Assembly: GCF_000613785.1 (NCBI RefSeq) | Contig: NZ_BAJQ01000020.1 | Location: forward strand, 1 to 43,634 | Direction of reading: 5' to 3' | From: Segatella oulorum JCM 14966 | Lineage (GTDB): Bacteria; Bacteroidota; Bacteroidia; Bacteroidales; Bacteroidaceae | DNA length: 43,634 nucleotides | Shown: positions 27,041 to 35,786 of the stretch, piece by piece | Numbering within the stretch: position 1 is the stretch's first letter | Layout: each line of letters begins with the position of its first letter | Translations under genes and position numbers: made by a program | Notes under the pieces: model-generated | Database searches by the model: none | What the model was told of the DNA's origin: nothing | The model's input: the letters and a program-made list of their open reading frames with translations, nothing else

Positions 27041-27510
27041 TTAAACTTGTCGGATGCCTATCGAGCGCAGCCAAGTTGGAACATCGAAACTCGGACACGC
27101 CTTGCCGGGATTCAATTCATGATGCCCCACAATCTTCACCTGTGGGAACCGCGCGTGGAAGTCCTCCACATAGTGTTTCAACGCCTCGCGCTGTGCCTCG
27201 GTGCGCGTGTCCTTAGGCTTCCCTGCTTTGTTGCAGCCACCCACATACACAATATGTCGGCTCACGTTGTTATAGCCTGCAGCACCATTGGTCACTTCCC
27301 ACGCATCCACCTGCGCGTCCTCGTTGTTATCCACCAATCGTTCAACGCGCCCGTCCAAGTGCACCATGTCCGTGTAGCCCACCTGCTTCCAACCACGCCA
27401 CCCTGACTGACGGGTGCAGTGTGCCAGCGGCGTATCTCCGCCGCGCTCACTTCACGCCCCTCGGGGGTGGCCGTGCAGTGGATAACGAGATATTGCATTG
27501 GCTTGCTCAT
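27041..27510 (-). pseudogene. N-acetylmuramoyl-L-alanine amidase (endolysin), frameshifted
   Basis: Cuts the amide bond between N-acetylmuramic acid and the peptide stem at lysis. The first frame starts MSKPMQYLVIHCTATPEG with Zn ligand H11. The second frame carries WKQVGYTDMVHLDG, then VGHHELNPGKACPSF with the other Zn ligands (His and Cys). The joined length (~156 aa) is that of small amidase_2 endolysins. The break falls in CAGGGTGGCG near 27405; one more G gives HTAPVSQGGWRGWKQVGY. As written, the protein would be inactive. Confidence 0.82.
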
Positions 27511-27520
27511 TGAATTCCGA

Positions 27521-28588
27521 TTAAGAAGCCTTGTATCCGCTCATCATCACTACGCCAGCATCAGCCTTCTTGGGCATGCAAAGGAAGTAATGGCGGAAGT
27601 TGATTTTGTTGCGCTGATACTCAGGATCGGTTGCAGCCTCGCTGTAATACATCTTGGTTGAACCAGTCGCCTTGAACACACGCGGTGTGTAGAATGCAAA
27701 TGAGCAGTTGAACTCGCCGGCCCCGGCAGCCACGCCCAAGCCTTTCTTCTTGCCGGCCTGTGTGTAGAGCGGCGTATTGGCATACTCATAAACATCGAAG
27801 CCGTAGAGCTTACCTACCTTACCTGTAGCGCGGTCGATATTGTACTGTTCGCGGAACGTCTGACTGACAAGCAGTAGGTCATTCACATGGTCGGAACAGA
27901 GTACCAAACGACGATTCTCTGCTGGCACGTGCAACTTGTCCATTGCGGCTTTCAGTGCCACCAAATCGGCCATCGTCAACCGAAGACGACCCTTTTCAGC
28001 ATCGCGTTCGCCCGTGGTTTTTAGCACGGGAGTCTTAGCAGTATTCTCCTGCGCACAGAGGGCATGAGCTGCCTTGGTAAACTTAGAATCGTTGATGGAA
28101 TTGCCATGCGATTCCTTCACGCGAGCCATCTTATCATAGCTGGCCGCATAGAGCTCGTCGTCGGTGATAGGCGTCACTTTTGTTTGGAACTTATCCAACT
28201 TCACGGCAATATCCTTGTCATCCAAGGCCTGCGAAGGTATCGGATAGGTTGTATTGTTAATCAGGACATCAGGGTCTACGCCAACCTCTACAAGGTGTAT
28301 CACATCATTGTTGACGATTGTACTCTGGTCGGGTACACCGTCCAGCCACGAGCCTTCCAATCCACCGCGGAGCGCTTTTACCAACTCGCCCGTCCATACC
28401 TCTGTAAATACACCTGCACGCAGCGCACCCTTGGGCAGGCATGCACCTACGGCAATGGCAATCACATTCAATGCAACGGCACCAATCCAAGGCGCAACAC
28501 CGACAAACAAGGCTATCAAACCTCCGACAATCGCATTGACCAGCAATGCAATCATCAATTTCATAACTAATCTCTTCATGTTACTCAT
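27521..28588 (-). CDS. Major capsid protein with hydrophobic N-terminus
   Basis: A 355-aa protein directly after the protease/scaffold gene, the usual capsid position. The body (GVFTEVWTGELVKALR, later LVLCSDHVNDLLLVSQTF and YGFDVYEYANTPLY) fits capsid proteins of Bacteroidetes phages, probably HK97 fold. The first ~60 residues are odd: two strongly hydrophobic segments (MIALLVNAIVGGLIALFVGV and WIGAVALNVIAIAVGA) that look like membrane helices. They probably serve as a delta-like domain removed by the prohead protease, but no cleavage site can be proven here. Confidence 0.75.
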   Translation of the reverse strand: MSNMKRLVMKLMIALLVNAIVGGLIALFVGVAPWIGAVALNVIAIAVGACLPKGALRAGVFTEVWTGELVKALRGGLEGSWLDGVPDQSTIVNNDVIHLVEVGVDPDVLINNTTYPIPSQALDDKDIAVKLDKFQTKVTPITDDELYAASYDKMARVKESHGNSINDSKFTKAAHALCAQENTAKTPVLKTTGERDAEKGRLRLTMADLVALKAAMDKLHVPAENRRLVLCSDHVNDLLLVSQTFREQYNIDRATGKVGKLYGFDVYEYANTPLYTQAGKKKGLGVAAGAGEFNCSFAFYTPRVFKATGSTKMYYSEAATDPEYQRNKINFRHYFLCMPKKADAGVVMMSGYKAS

Positions 28589-28627
28589 TTTTTTACTTTT
28601 ACTTTCTTACTTTTATTTCTTTGCCTT

Positions 28628-29572
28628 TCAAAGTTCGCATTTCATGCTGTACTCGGCCTCGTAGAGCTTCTTGTACTCCTCCACATTCTCGGCACGCAGC
28701 TTCACAAGCTCATCAGCCGGTACCTCGCTGAGTTTCGTGTAGGTCTTCTCGCTGGCCGATCCAGGAGCGCTTCCTTGATGTCCCAGCATTACCGACAGCT
28801 TCACCTGTGGCTTCATAGCCTGAAGGGTCTTTTCCAACTCCTCGGCACCAATTTGCCCGCCGAGCTTCACGAACTGCTCCTTGTGCTGTGCATCAAGACG
28901 CTTTTCCGCAACAGCGGCATCAACCAACTGTGCAATACGTGCTTCGGCGAGTTTCTGTTTCTCAGCCTTCAGGGTCTCATTCTCCTGTTGAAGTGCTTTC
29001 AGCTGCGCCAGCTTCGCATTGATCTCATTCTCTGTCGCCGTTTCCGGCAGCCCTAACTGCAGGGCAATAACTTTTTGTTCCATGTCTTTATTACTTTGAT
29101 TGTTATTATGAGTGATAAGGGGAAGCCCGCAGGCTCCGTCCTTGCTTAACATTATTCGCTTTCCGTCTTTTTCCAGCACGATGGCATCATCGTTCGCGCC
29201 AACATCTGCCACGCTCACCTCGAAGAGGCGACTCTTCGTTATCGTCGGACGGGTCTGTCCTGGTACAAGCATTGCAGGGTCTTCGCTGGTCTCTATAATC
29301 TCAAGTCCTGCACTGACCATGCGCAGGCTTCCGAACTCGAACTGCTTCTGACAGCGCTCACTTTGTTCCGAAGCGCAGTCGAACATCAACTCTCCCGTTA
29401 TCTCGTCGTTCTCAACCTTCGGGTCTTTCACATAGCCAACGACGTTACCGCGCTCGTGCATATATAACAGAACGGGGTTGCGCTTGTACTGCTCCACATT
29501 AACGCCTGCTGTCAGTACACGGAATCCGTAACAATTCACACTTTCATTCGAAATACGTACTCTTTTACCCAT
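28628..29572 (-). CDS. Prohead protease fused to scaffold
   Basis: Matures the prohead. The start at ATG 29572 (MGKRVRISNESVNCYGFRV) is preferred over 29623. The N-terminal ~150 residues show the HK97-type protease pattern: YKRNPVLLYMHERGNVVG with the catalytic His, and the later LRMVSAGLEI with the Ser. The rest is a scaffold: an internal ATG at 29083 (MEQKVIALQLGLPE) begins a helical, coiled-coil region (KALQQENETLKAEKQKLAEA). That ATG may give a separate scaffold product, as gpI/gpZ do in Mu. Confidence 0.78.
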   Translation of the reverse strand: MGKRVRISNESVNCYGFRVLTAGVNVEQYKRNPVLLYMHERGNVVGYVKDPKVENDEITGELMFDCASEQSERCQKQFEFGSLRMVSAGLEIIETSEDPAMLVPGQTRPTITKSRLFEVSVADVGANDDAIVLEKDGKRIMLSKDGACGLPLITHNNNQSNKDMEQKVIALQLGLPETATENEINAKLAQLKALQQENETLKAEKQKLAEARIAQLVDAAVAEKRLDAQHKEQFVKLGGQIGAEELEKTLQAMKPQVKLSVMLGHQGSAPGSASEKTYTKLSEVPADELVKLRAENVEEYKKLYEAEYSMKCEL

Positions 29573-29632
29573 TATTCTTAATGATTTTTGCTGCAATATT
29601 AGCGCATAAATCCTATCCTCCAAAATAATGGA

Positions 29633-29664
29633 GAACGCAGTTCCGTATATACTGAACGCAGTTC
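29633..29664. promoter_or_regulatory. Paired dyad operator between divergent late operons
   Basis: GAACGCAGTTC occurs at 29633-29643 and again at 29654-29664, 21 bp apart, two turns of the helix. Each is a GAAC-N3-GTTC dyad. They lie in the 172-bp gap between the leftward head/tail operon and the rightward packaging operon, the right place for a late activator or repressor to act on both. Confidence 0.6.
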
Positions 29665-29744
29665 ACACTTTCTTTTATATATCGATATTTTGAGCCAATT
29701 TTGCACGTATCATTCAAACCATATCACAACGAAATCATAACGAA

Positions 29745-30215
29745 ATGACAAAAGAAACGGAAAAGAAAAAATCGCTCGCCCGCTCACTCTACCTCTCGGG
29801 CATGGAGCAGAATGAGATTGCCGAAAAAGTCGAAGTCTCGCGTGTAACCATCTCAAGATGGGTGAATAACGAGGGGTGGAAAGAAGCGCGCGCCGCAAAG
29901 AATATCTCGCGTCCTGAATTAGTGAACAAACTCTTGCTCACCATTGATGGAATGATAGAGAATGTGAATAAATCGAATGATCCTACACTTGTCGGCTCGC
30001 TGGCCGACAAGCTCTCAAAACTCTCGGCAACGATAGAGAAGCTCGACAAGAAGGCGAACGTCATCGATGCCATTGAGGTGTTCATGGCTTTTAACCGCTG
30101 GATTCAGGACCAGGCGTCCTACGACCCGGAGATTACGCCGGAGCTTATCAAGGCCATCAACAAGTACCAGAACAAGTTCCTCATGGAGCGCATGCAAAAC
30201 CCGTCTACATTATAG
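29745..30215 (+). CDS. Small terminase-like protein (Mu gp27-like)
   Basis: A 156-aa protein with an N-terminal helix-turn-helix (EQNEIAEKVEVSRVTISRWV) followed by helical segments (KLSKLSATIEKLDKK). It lies 9 nt before the large terminase gene and reads in the same direction, so it most likely recognises phage DNA for packaging. Sequence alone cannot exclude a transcription factor. The ATG at 29745 follows the divergent control region. Confidence 0.7.
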   Translation: MTKETEKKKSLARSLYLSGMEQNEIAEKVEVSRVTISRWVNNEGWKEARAAKNISRPELVNKLLLTIDGMIENVNKSNDPTLVGSLADKLSKLSATIEKLDKKANVIDAIEVFMAFNRWIQDQASYDPEITPELIKAINKYQNKFLMERMQNPSTL

Positions 30216-30224
30216 TATCACGCT

Positions 30225-31787
30225 ATGGCAACAATATCGGAGCTCAAGAAGATGCAGCTGGAGTGGCAGGAACACTGCCGGCAGATACAGAGTATTACGG
30301 ACACGAAAAGCCTTGTCCGCGAGAGTTCCGTGCAGAAAGAGCAGCGCATTCGCAGGCTGCAGAAGGACTATGCCGCCTTCTGCGAGTATTACTTCCCACA
30401 CTTCCTCCAACTACGCGACAAGGTTACGGGCGAGGTCATCAAGATAGTACACAACGCGCCGTTCCACAACGCTGCTGCCGTCAAGGTCAAGAACACGCCG
30501 AACCTCAAGGCCGTGTTCAAGTGGCCTCGCGGGCATGCCAAGTCCACGCACATGGACATCTTCACGCCCCTGTGGCTGATGTTCCAGCCCAAGCGGCTCA
30601 TCAACTTCATGGTCGTTGTCGGCAAGTCAGAAGATAGTGCTAATCGCCTGTTAGGCGATATTCAGGCGGAGCTCCAGTACAACAAACGTATCATCGCCGA
30701 TTATGGAAAACAGATGTCTATGGGTGACTGGACCGAGGGAGAGTTCACCACCAAGGACGGAGTGCATTTCCTTGCCTGCGGGCGTGGGCAGTCACCGCGT
30801 GGTCTTCGCAAACGTGAGGCTCGACCAGATTACATCGTTATCGACGACCTCGATGATGATGAGCTTTGTCGCAATCCGCGCCGCGTGCGCGAGATGACAG
30901 ACTGGGTGAAGGAAGCGCTCTTCGGTGCACTTGACGTAGGCCGTGGACGCTTTATCATGGTGGGGAACCTTATCTCGAAGACCTCGGTACTGGCTGACAT
31001 CTGTAAGACCAAAGGCGTACATGTGTCTGAGGTGAAGGCCGTCGATGGTGAGGGCAACCCTACATGGCGCGAAAAGTGGACGAAAGAAGAGGCACGGACT
31101 TATGCCGAATTCGTAGGCTACCGCGCGTGGGAAAAGGAAATGATGCACAACCCCATCATCGAGGGAACTGTCTTCAAGCAGGAGTGGATTAAATATGCCA
31201 AGCACCCGGCATGGCGGGAGTTCGACGAACTGGTACTTTACATCGACCCGTCGTGGAAAAGCAAGAAGACGAACGACACCAAGGCGGCAAAGCTATGGGG
31301 TAAGTATAAGTCACAGCTGTGGCACCTGCGGGCTTTTGTTAGGAAGGCTTCCGTGGCCGAACTCGTTCGCTGGTGTTACGACCTATATGAATGGAGCCTC
31401 GAACAGAATATCTCTATCCGATTCATGATGGAAGCCAGCTTCATGCAGGACATCATCCTGGACGACTTCACAATAGAGGGCACCCAGCGCGGCTATCAGC
31501 TACCCATCACGGGCGACAAGCGCAAGAAGCCGGACAAATTCCAGCGTGTGGAAGCTATCAGCCCACTATGGGAGCGTGGCTTTGTTTTCTATGACCTCTC
31601 GCAGAAGGATGACCCCGACATGCAGGCAGGCATTGCGCAGACCCTTGCCTTCGAAAAAGGCATGAGTGGCAATGATGATGCCCCCGACGCAGACGAAGGT
31701 GCAATATGGCAGTTACAGCGCACTACACGGCAGGAAAGTTTTCAGCCACAATTCAGCAAAAGGAAAACCTCAAAAAATAGTTGGTAA
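30225..31787 (+). CDS. Terminase large subunit (Mu gp28-like)
   Basis: Packaging motor and nuclease. In the 520-aa protein the ATPase has Walker A at residues 100-108 (WPRGHAKST), Walker B near 203-210 (YIVIDDLDDDE) and a coupling motif FIMVGN. The C-terminal RuvC-like nuclease has LYIDPSWKSK, FMMEASFM and PDADEGAIWQL with its acidic residues. The length and motif order are those of transposable-phage terminases, which pack by headful. The gene ends in the TAA of TAAAATG, which carries the next start. Confidence 0.9.
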   Translation: MATISELKKMQLEWQEHCRQIQSITDTKSLVRESSVQKEQRIRRLQKDYAAFCEYYFPHFLQLRDKVTGEVIKIVHNAPFHNAAAVKVKNTPNLKAVFKWPRGHAKSTHMDIFTPLWLMFQPKRLINFMVVVGKSEDSANRLLGDIQAELQYNKRIIADYGKQMSMGDWTEGEFTTKDGVHFLACGRGQSPRGLRKREARPDYIVIDDLDDDELCRNPRRVREMTDWVKEALFGALDVGRGRFIMVGNLISKTSVLADICKTKGVHVSEVKAVDGEGNPTWREKWTKEEARTYAEFVGYRAWEKEMMHNPIIEGTVFKQEWIKYAKHPAWREFDELVLYIDPSWKSKKTNDTKAAKLWGKYKSQLWHLRAFVRKASVAELVRWCYDLYEWSLEQNISIRFMMEASFMQDIILDDFTIEGTQRGYQLPITGDKRKKPDKFQRVEAISPLWERGFVFYDLSQKDDPDMQAGIAQTLAFEKGMSGNDDAPDADEGAIWQLQRTTRQESFQPQFSKRKTSKNSW

Positions 31788-31788
31788 A

Positions 31789-32019
31789 ATGAGAAAATTA
31801 ATCAAAGACATCATTTTCGCTTGGAAGTTCAAGCGGGCGGTTAGGAAGGCGGACTATCTGCGCCATATTACGCACCGCAAGTATATGGTCATCGTGGTTC
31901 GGGGAAGACTTGAAGTCATTTCCAAACAAGATATAAGGAAGTTCGTTGCAGGTGGGGTGTTTAGAAAAGGAATGACCGCCGCCGACATCGAACGCAAAGC
32001 AATATATATAACATTGTAG
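31789..32019 (+). CDS. Small basic protein of unknown function (76 aa)
   Basis: Starts MRKLIKDIIFAWKFKRAV at 31789, two bases after the terminase stop; a longer reading from 31666 lies inside the terminase gene and is a shadow. It is strongly basic, with an amphipathic N-terminal helix and a C-terminal region VISKQDIRKFVAGGVF that could bind nucleic acid. It sits between the terminase and gp36-like genes, so a head or packaging accessory role is possible. Confidence 0.65.
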   Translation: MRKLIKDIIFAWKFKRAVRKADYLRHITHRKYMVIVVRGRLEVISKQDIRKFVAGGVFRKGMTAADIERKAIYITL

Positions 32020-32022
32020 CTT

Positions 32023-32445
32023 ATGTTTGTAACAGATGAAGACTACCGGGTAGTAATCGGCGAAGCCGCTTTAAAAGTCGTTTCGCAGACATCGGCCGAG
32101 ATACGGGCAGGTGCCGAGCGCGAGGCCATGGAGGAGATAGCAGGGTATCTGCGCCCCGTGTACGACACCGAGGCCACATTCAAAGCTGAAGGTGACCATC
32201 GCAACCGACTCATCGTGATGTATGCCTGCGACATCGCCCTCTACCACATGACGGCAGCCATGCCCCAAAAGATGGGTAGTGAGATAAGAAAAGAACGTTA
32301 CGAGCGGGCCATCAAATGGCTGGAGGGTGTGCAGGCCGGCAAGATTATCCCTGCCCTGCCGGTGGCCACAGATGCCGCCACGGGCGAACCTTCCGGGACT
32401 GGTGTGGTGTGGCATTCACAAAAGCCTCTCAGACATAACTGGTAA
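32023..32445 (+). CDS. Mu gp36-like head completion protein (DUF1320)
   Basis: 140 aa. The segment YLRPVYDTEATFKAEGDHRN, then LIVMYACDIALYHM, is characteristic of the DUF1320/gp36 family. Members act at the head-tail connector, sealing packaged heads. The end (TGEPSGTGVVWHSQKPLRHNW) includes the usual Trp/His-rich tail. It starts 3 nt after the preceding gene and lies directly before the portal gene. Confidence 0.82.
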   Translation: MFVTDEDYRVVIGEAALKVVSQTSAEIRAGAEREAMEEIAGYLRPVYDTEATFKAEGDHRNRLIVMYACDIALYHMTAAMPQKMGSEIRKERYERAIKWLEGVQAGKIIPALPVATDAATGEPSGTGVVWHSQKPLRHNW

Positions 32446-32466
32446 GAATCCATTAAAGCAATTCCT

Positions 32467-33777
32467 ATGAATATCAAAGATATTTTTTCTTCACTTCGCG
32501 GCCGTAATGGCAACGACCACATACTCCGCACCCCTTACGGCAACTTCAACCTTGCCAAGGGTGAAGACCAAGCGCGCGTGAAGCATGTCATCATGCAGCT
32601 GCAACAGACCACCGACGCTCTTACACGGAAGGACATCGCCGACTGGCGGCGGGCATGGCAGGCAGCCATCAATATCGATAACCCCAACCGCGGCCCGCTC
32701 TACGACATCTACCGCGACACCGATGCCGACGGTCATCTGTCAGGATGTATCCGACAGCGCGAGGGCTTCGTCATGGCCAAGTCGTTCAAGATTGTAGATG
32801 ACAAGGGAGAGGACAAGCCCGAACTGCTCGACTACTTCGACCATTCCTGGTTCAAGGACTTTTGCCTCTATGTGCTCGACTCGGTCTATTGGGGGCATTC
32901 GCTCATCGAGCTGGGCGATGTTGTGGGGATAGGTACTACAGGCATAGCCTATGATGGCGTGAGACTCATTCCCCGCAAGCATGTCATTCCTGAATACGGG
33001 CGCGTCATCCTGCAGCAGGGACAGGACTGGCATGCAGGTATTGACTACCACGACCCAGCCATAGCTGCTTCGCTCATTGAGGCAGGTAAGCCTAACGACC
33101 TCGGCCTGCTCCTGAAAGCCACGCTGCACACCATACCGAAGAAAAACATGCTCTCGTTTTGGGACACGTTCGGCGAAATCTTCGGCATGCCGATGCGCAT
33201 CGCCAAGACTTCTTCGCGCGATAAAAAGGAGATCGACCGCATACACCGCTTGCTCGTTGAATCGGGCGCCTCACAGACGGCCGTCATGCCGGCTGATACA
33301 GAGATAGAATTTGTCGAGTCGACCAAGGCTGATGCCTATCATGTCTACAACGAGCGGGTCAATCGGGCCAATTCTGAAATCTCAAAACTCATCATCGGGC
33401 AGACGATGACCATTGAGGACGGCTCGTCGCTCTCGCAGAGTCAGACCCACCTGCAGGTACTACAGAACCTCGTCGAGGGCGATGCCGATATGCTGCGCGA
33501 TGTCATCAACAACCAGCTGCTGCCGCGTATGGTGGCGCATAAGTTCCCACTCGCGGGGTGCCGCTTCGACTGGAACGACACCATCGACTACACGCCCGAA
33601 CAACAGGTGGCCTATGAGTCGATGATTGCCGACCGCTATGAGGTTGACCCCGAATACTTTGCCAAGAAATATGCCATGCCCGTAGGGGAGAGAAGAGAGG
33701 CTGCCCTGCCAGCTTCTTTGGTTCACAATGGGAAAGGAAAGCAAGGCAAGACCTTGGGAAAAGATTTTTTCGACTAA
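32467..33777 (+). CDS. Portal protein (Mu gp29-like, DUF935)
   Basis: Forms the ring through which DNA enters the head. In the 436-aa protein the N-terminal region NPNRGPLYDIYRDTDADGHL, the middle DSVYWGHSLIELGDVV and DTFGEIFGMPMRIAKTS, and the late LIIGQTMTIEDGSSLSQSQ match the DUF935 portal family. Gene order (terminase, gp36-like, portal, MuF) supports it. It reads in the rightward packaging operon; the MuF gene starts 15 nt downstream. Confidence 0.9.
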   Translation: MNIKDIFSSLRGRNGNDHILRTPYGNFNLAKGEDQARVKHVIMQLQQTTDALTRKDIADWRRAWQAAINIDNPNRGPLYDIYRDTDADGHLSGCIRQREGFVMAKSFKIVDDKGEDKPELLDYFDHSWFKDFCLYVLDSVYWGHSLIELGDVVGIGTTGIAYDGVRLIPRKHVIPEYGRVILQQGQDWHAGIDYHDPAIAASLIEAGKPNDLGLLLKATLHTIPKKNMLSFWDTFGEIFGMPMRIAKTSSRDKKEIDRIHRLLVESGASQTAVMPADTEIEFVESTKADAYHVYNERVNRANSEISKLIIGQTMTIEDGSSLSQSQTHLQVLQNLVEGDADMLRDVINNQLLPRMVAHKFPLAGCRFDWNDTIDYTPEQQVAYESMIADRYEVDPEYFAKKYAMPVGERREAALPASLVHNGKGKQGKTLGKDFFD

Positions 33778-33791
33778 GCCCCGCTGCCTAT

Positions 33792-35096
33792 GTGGGGCTG
33801 CACAGTCGTTATGAAGCATTGCTCGCTGGAGGTCATTGCTGTGCTTTAGTAGCCCAAAAGATTGAGCCGAAGCAACAGGAACAGCTTCGTGCGGCATTCA
33901 AGTCGATGATGAAAAGCCTTTTTAAACAGAATGGGGCATCGCTTGACATCAACATCATCACCTCCAAGGAGGCGCAGGCCTTTATTGAAACGCATGCCGA
34001 CGTGTTGAACAATGCTTTTGAGCAAACGAAGATGTCGGCCACCATGCGCGATAGCTTGGAGCATTCCACCTATGTTTTCTCGGGGCTCAAAACCTTTCAT
34101 GAACTCAATGAGGCCTTTCCTTCCTTGGTCGATGAACAGGGTAATAAAAAACCGTTTGAACGCTTCTTGAATGACGTTCAAAAGGTGGACAAAACCTATA
34201 ATGAGCACTACCTGCGGGCGGAATATAACTTCGCACATGCTTCGGCCATGATGGCGGCGAAGTGGGAGGCGTTTGCCGAGGACGGCGACCGTTACAACCT
34301 GCAATATCGCACGGTGGGCGACGATCATGTGCGTCCCGAGCATGCTGCCCTCAACGGCACGACGCTGCCTTTCAGCGATGCGTTTTGGGACAGCTACTAT
34401 CCGCCCAATGGTTGGAACTGCCGTTGCACGGTGGTGCAGGTACGAAAAACGAAATATCCCGAGACACCGCACGAGGAAGCCTACAGGCGTGGGGCCGAGG
34501 CTTTGGCTAACGACGCGCGCGGCATGTTCCGCTTCAATCCCGGCAAGCAGCGCAAGGCCATGCCCGACTATAATCCCTACAGCATACGCCGTTGTAACGA
34601 CTGCGACCTTGCCAAGGGGACGACAAGCCTTGCCTTTGTGCCTGAGAATGAATTGTGCGCTACGTGCAGGTTGGTAAGACGATGCTATGGGGATAAGACA
34701 AAATCGGAGCGAGCCATTGAGCGCATACATTACTTGCACGAAATGGAACCGCTGCTTAAGGTGAAGCATGAAAAGCCGATAGAAGATGGAACGATTAAGG
34801 TCGGTTTCTCTACCTACGGCAACAAGCACCTCTTCTCCGATACGTTCGGCAGGTCAAAGGTACTGGAGAAAGAGGACTTAAAAGATTTAGGGAAGATTCT
34901 TGCAAACAGCACCTTTGTTAATACGTCTGCACTGACACACCCGCGCAGGGATAATATTCAGCAGTTCTATTATTACGAGGCAGAATTACATGGGAAAAAA
35001 GTCAGACTGAATGTGGCGAAAGAGGTAAGGTTTAGACCAAATGGGAAACCAAGAACTACATATTTCCTCTATTCTGTAAACGACATAAAAGAGTAA
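33792..35096 (+). CDS. MuF minor head protein with C-terminal nuclease-toxin-like domain
   Basis: In the 434-aa protein, residues ~100-220 contain the MuF core (YRTVGDDHVRPEHAALNG, then FWDSYYPPNGWNCRCTVV). Next is a cysteine-rich segment (RRCNDCDLAKG with LCATCRLVRRC), probably a zinc ribbon. The last ~110 residues (YYYEAELHGKKVRLNVAKEV to TTYFLYSVNDI) look like the phage BECR (barnase/EndoU/colicin/RelE-like) domains found at MuF C-termini, which are RNase-type toxins. Delivery with the head or use in competition is inference. The start is uncertain: GTG at 33792 is the first start codon, but the frame stays open upstream. No immunity gene is recognised. Confidence 0.75.
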   Translation: MGLHSRYEALLAGGHCCALVAQKIEPKQQEQLRAAFKSMMKSLFKQNGASLDINIITSKEAQAFIETHADVLNNAFEQTKMSATMRDSLEHSTYVFSGLKTFHELNEAFPSLVDEQGNKKPFERFLNDVQKVDKTYNEHYLRAEYNFAHASAMMAAKWEAFAEDGDRYNLQYRTVGDDHVRPEHAALNGTTLPFSDAFWDSYYPPNGWNCRCTVVQVRKTKYPETPHEEAYRRGAEALANDARGMFRFNPGKQRKAMPDYNPYSIRRCNDCDLAKGTTSLAFVPENELCATCRLVRRCYGDKTKSERAIERIHYLHEMEPLLKVKHEKPIEDGTIKVGFSTYGNKHLFSDTFGRSKVLEKEDLKDLGKILANSTFVNTSALTHPRRDNIQQFYYYEAELHGKKVRLNVAKEVRFRPNGKPRTTYFLYSVNDIKE

Positions 35097-35153
35097 AGCA
35101 CCGAGGGCGGCGGTTAGGACTCAAATGCCAGGTCACCTTTCCCTCAGTGCTTT
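35095..35153 (+). terminator. Terminator after the rightward packaging operon
   Basis: AAAGCACCGAGGG (35095-35107) pairs with CCCTCAGTGCTTT (35141-35153), 12 of 13 bp, across a 33-nt loop, then TTTATC. The left arm overlaps the MuF stop codon. The large loop may hold further structure. Confidence 0.6.
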
Positions 35154-35223
35154 ATCTGCTGCAAATGTAATTATTATTTTCTATATCTCAAATAAATAAT
35201 GAAGAAAAATCGCAAAAATGGAC

Positions 35224-35658
35224 TCAACGAGATGCTAACGTGCACAATACGGTTGCCGAAAGCAACAATATGCCCAGTAGCAGCACCCAAGGGAATAGGG
35301 CAGAGACTATCTGAATGGTTCGGCCTGAGGAACTGTAGTTGACACCACCACCTGCTCGATAGAGCACTACACTCTTCTGCAGTGATGCGATGCCTGAACG
35401 AATATACAGAAAGCTATATAGCACGCCAAGCACCACCGATAAGGATAGAAAGGCGACACTCGTCATTTTCATTATCCGAAGAGTGCTATACGGTTGTGCT
35501 GCATCGTCGAACACGGCAATCAACCCTATTAGCGTTGCACTTGTCATGGTGCAATGGCGAATTATCTGTTCGCGTGTCCGCTCCAAGGCACCTTTGGCTT
35601 TCAGCAGCTCTGCGCAAAAGTGGGCATCATCCCCTTTTCTATACTCTATTACTGTCAT
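35224..35658 (-). CDS. Multi-span membrane protein, probable cargo gene (144 aa)
   Basis: The start is set at ATG 35658 (MTVIEYRKGDDAHFCAELL) because its own promoter box lies just upstream, ruling out the longer reading from 35742. After a charged helical N-terminus, hydrophobic segments appear near residues 39-46, 62-84 (VAFLSLSVVLGVLYSFLYI) and 118-141 (FPWVLLLGILLLSATVLC). It is flanked by terminators on both sides, so it is an independent unit between the packaging and early operons. Superinfection exclusion or immunity to the neighbouring toxin are the obvious guesses. I recognise no family. Confidence 0.65.
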   Translation of the reverse strand: MTVIEYRKGDDAHFCAELLKAKGALERTREQIIRHCTMTSATLIGLIAVFDDAAQPYSTLRIMKMTSVAFLSLSVVLGVLYSFLYIRSGIASLQKSVVLYRAGGGVNYSSSGRTIQIVSALFPWVLLLGILLLSATVLCTLASR

Positions 35659-35668
35659 AGTTTTTGGG

Positions 35669-35676
35669 CAAAGATA
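35669..35676 (-). promoter_or_regulatory. Promoter of the membrane cargo gene
   Basis: On the minus strand TATCTTTG (35676-35669) lies 10 nt before the ATG at 35658. The -33 side is weak (TTTG 23 nt upstream). The transcript would be nearly leaderless. Confidence 0.55.
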
Positions 35677-35723
35677 CAACGAATTTACCAAAATAAAAGC
35701 AAAAGCCGCACACTGAAAAAGCG

Positions 35724-35761
35724 AAAGGTTCTGACCGAGCACGCAGCCCGTCAGAACCTTT
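35724..35761. terminator. Terminator at the end of the leftward early/head-tail operon
   Basis: AAAGGTTCTGAC (35724-35735) and its perfect complement (35750-35761) with a 14-nt loop. On the minus strand it is followed by CGCTTTTT. It separates the gene ending at 35787 from the independently promoted membrane gene. Confidence 0.75.
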
Positions 35762-35786
35762 TCACGTTTCTTTTCGCACGTATTGG

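Noticed and set aside
33846..34829. 327-codon minus-strand open frame opposite the MuF gene
   Set aside because: The MuF frame holds clear motifs, and the reverse frame is composition-driven.
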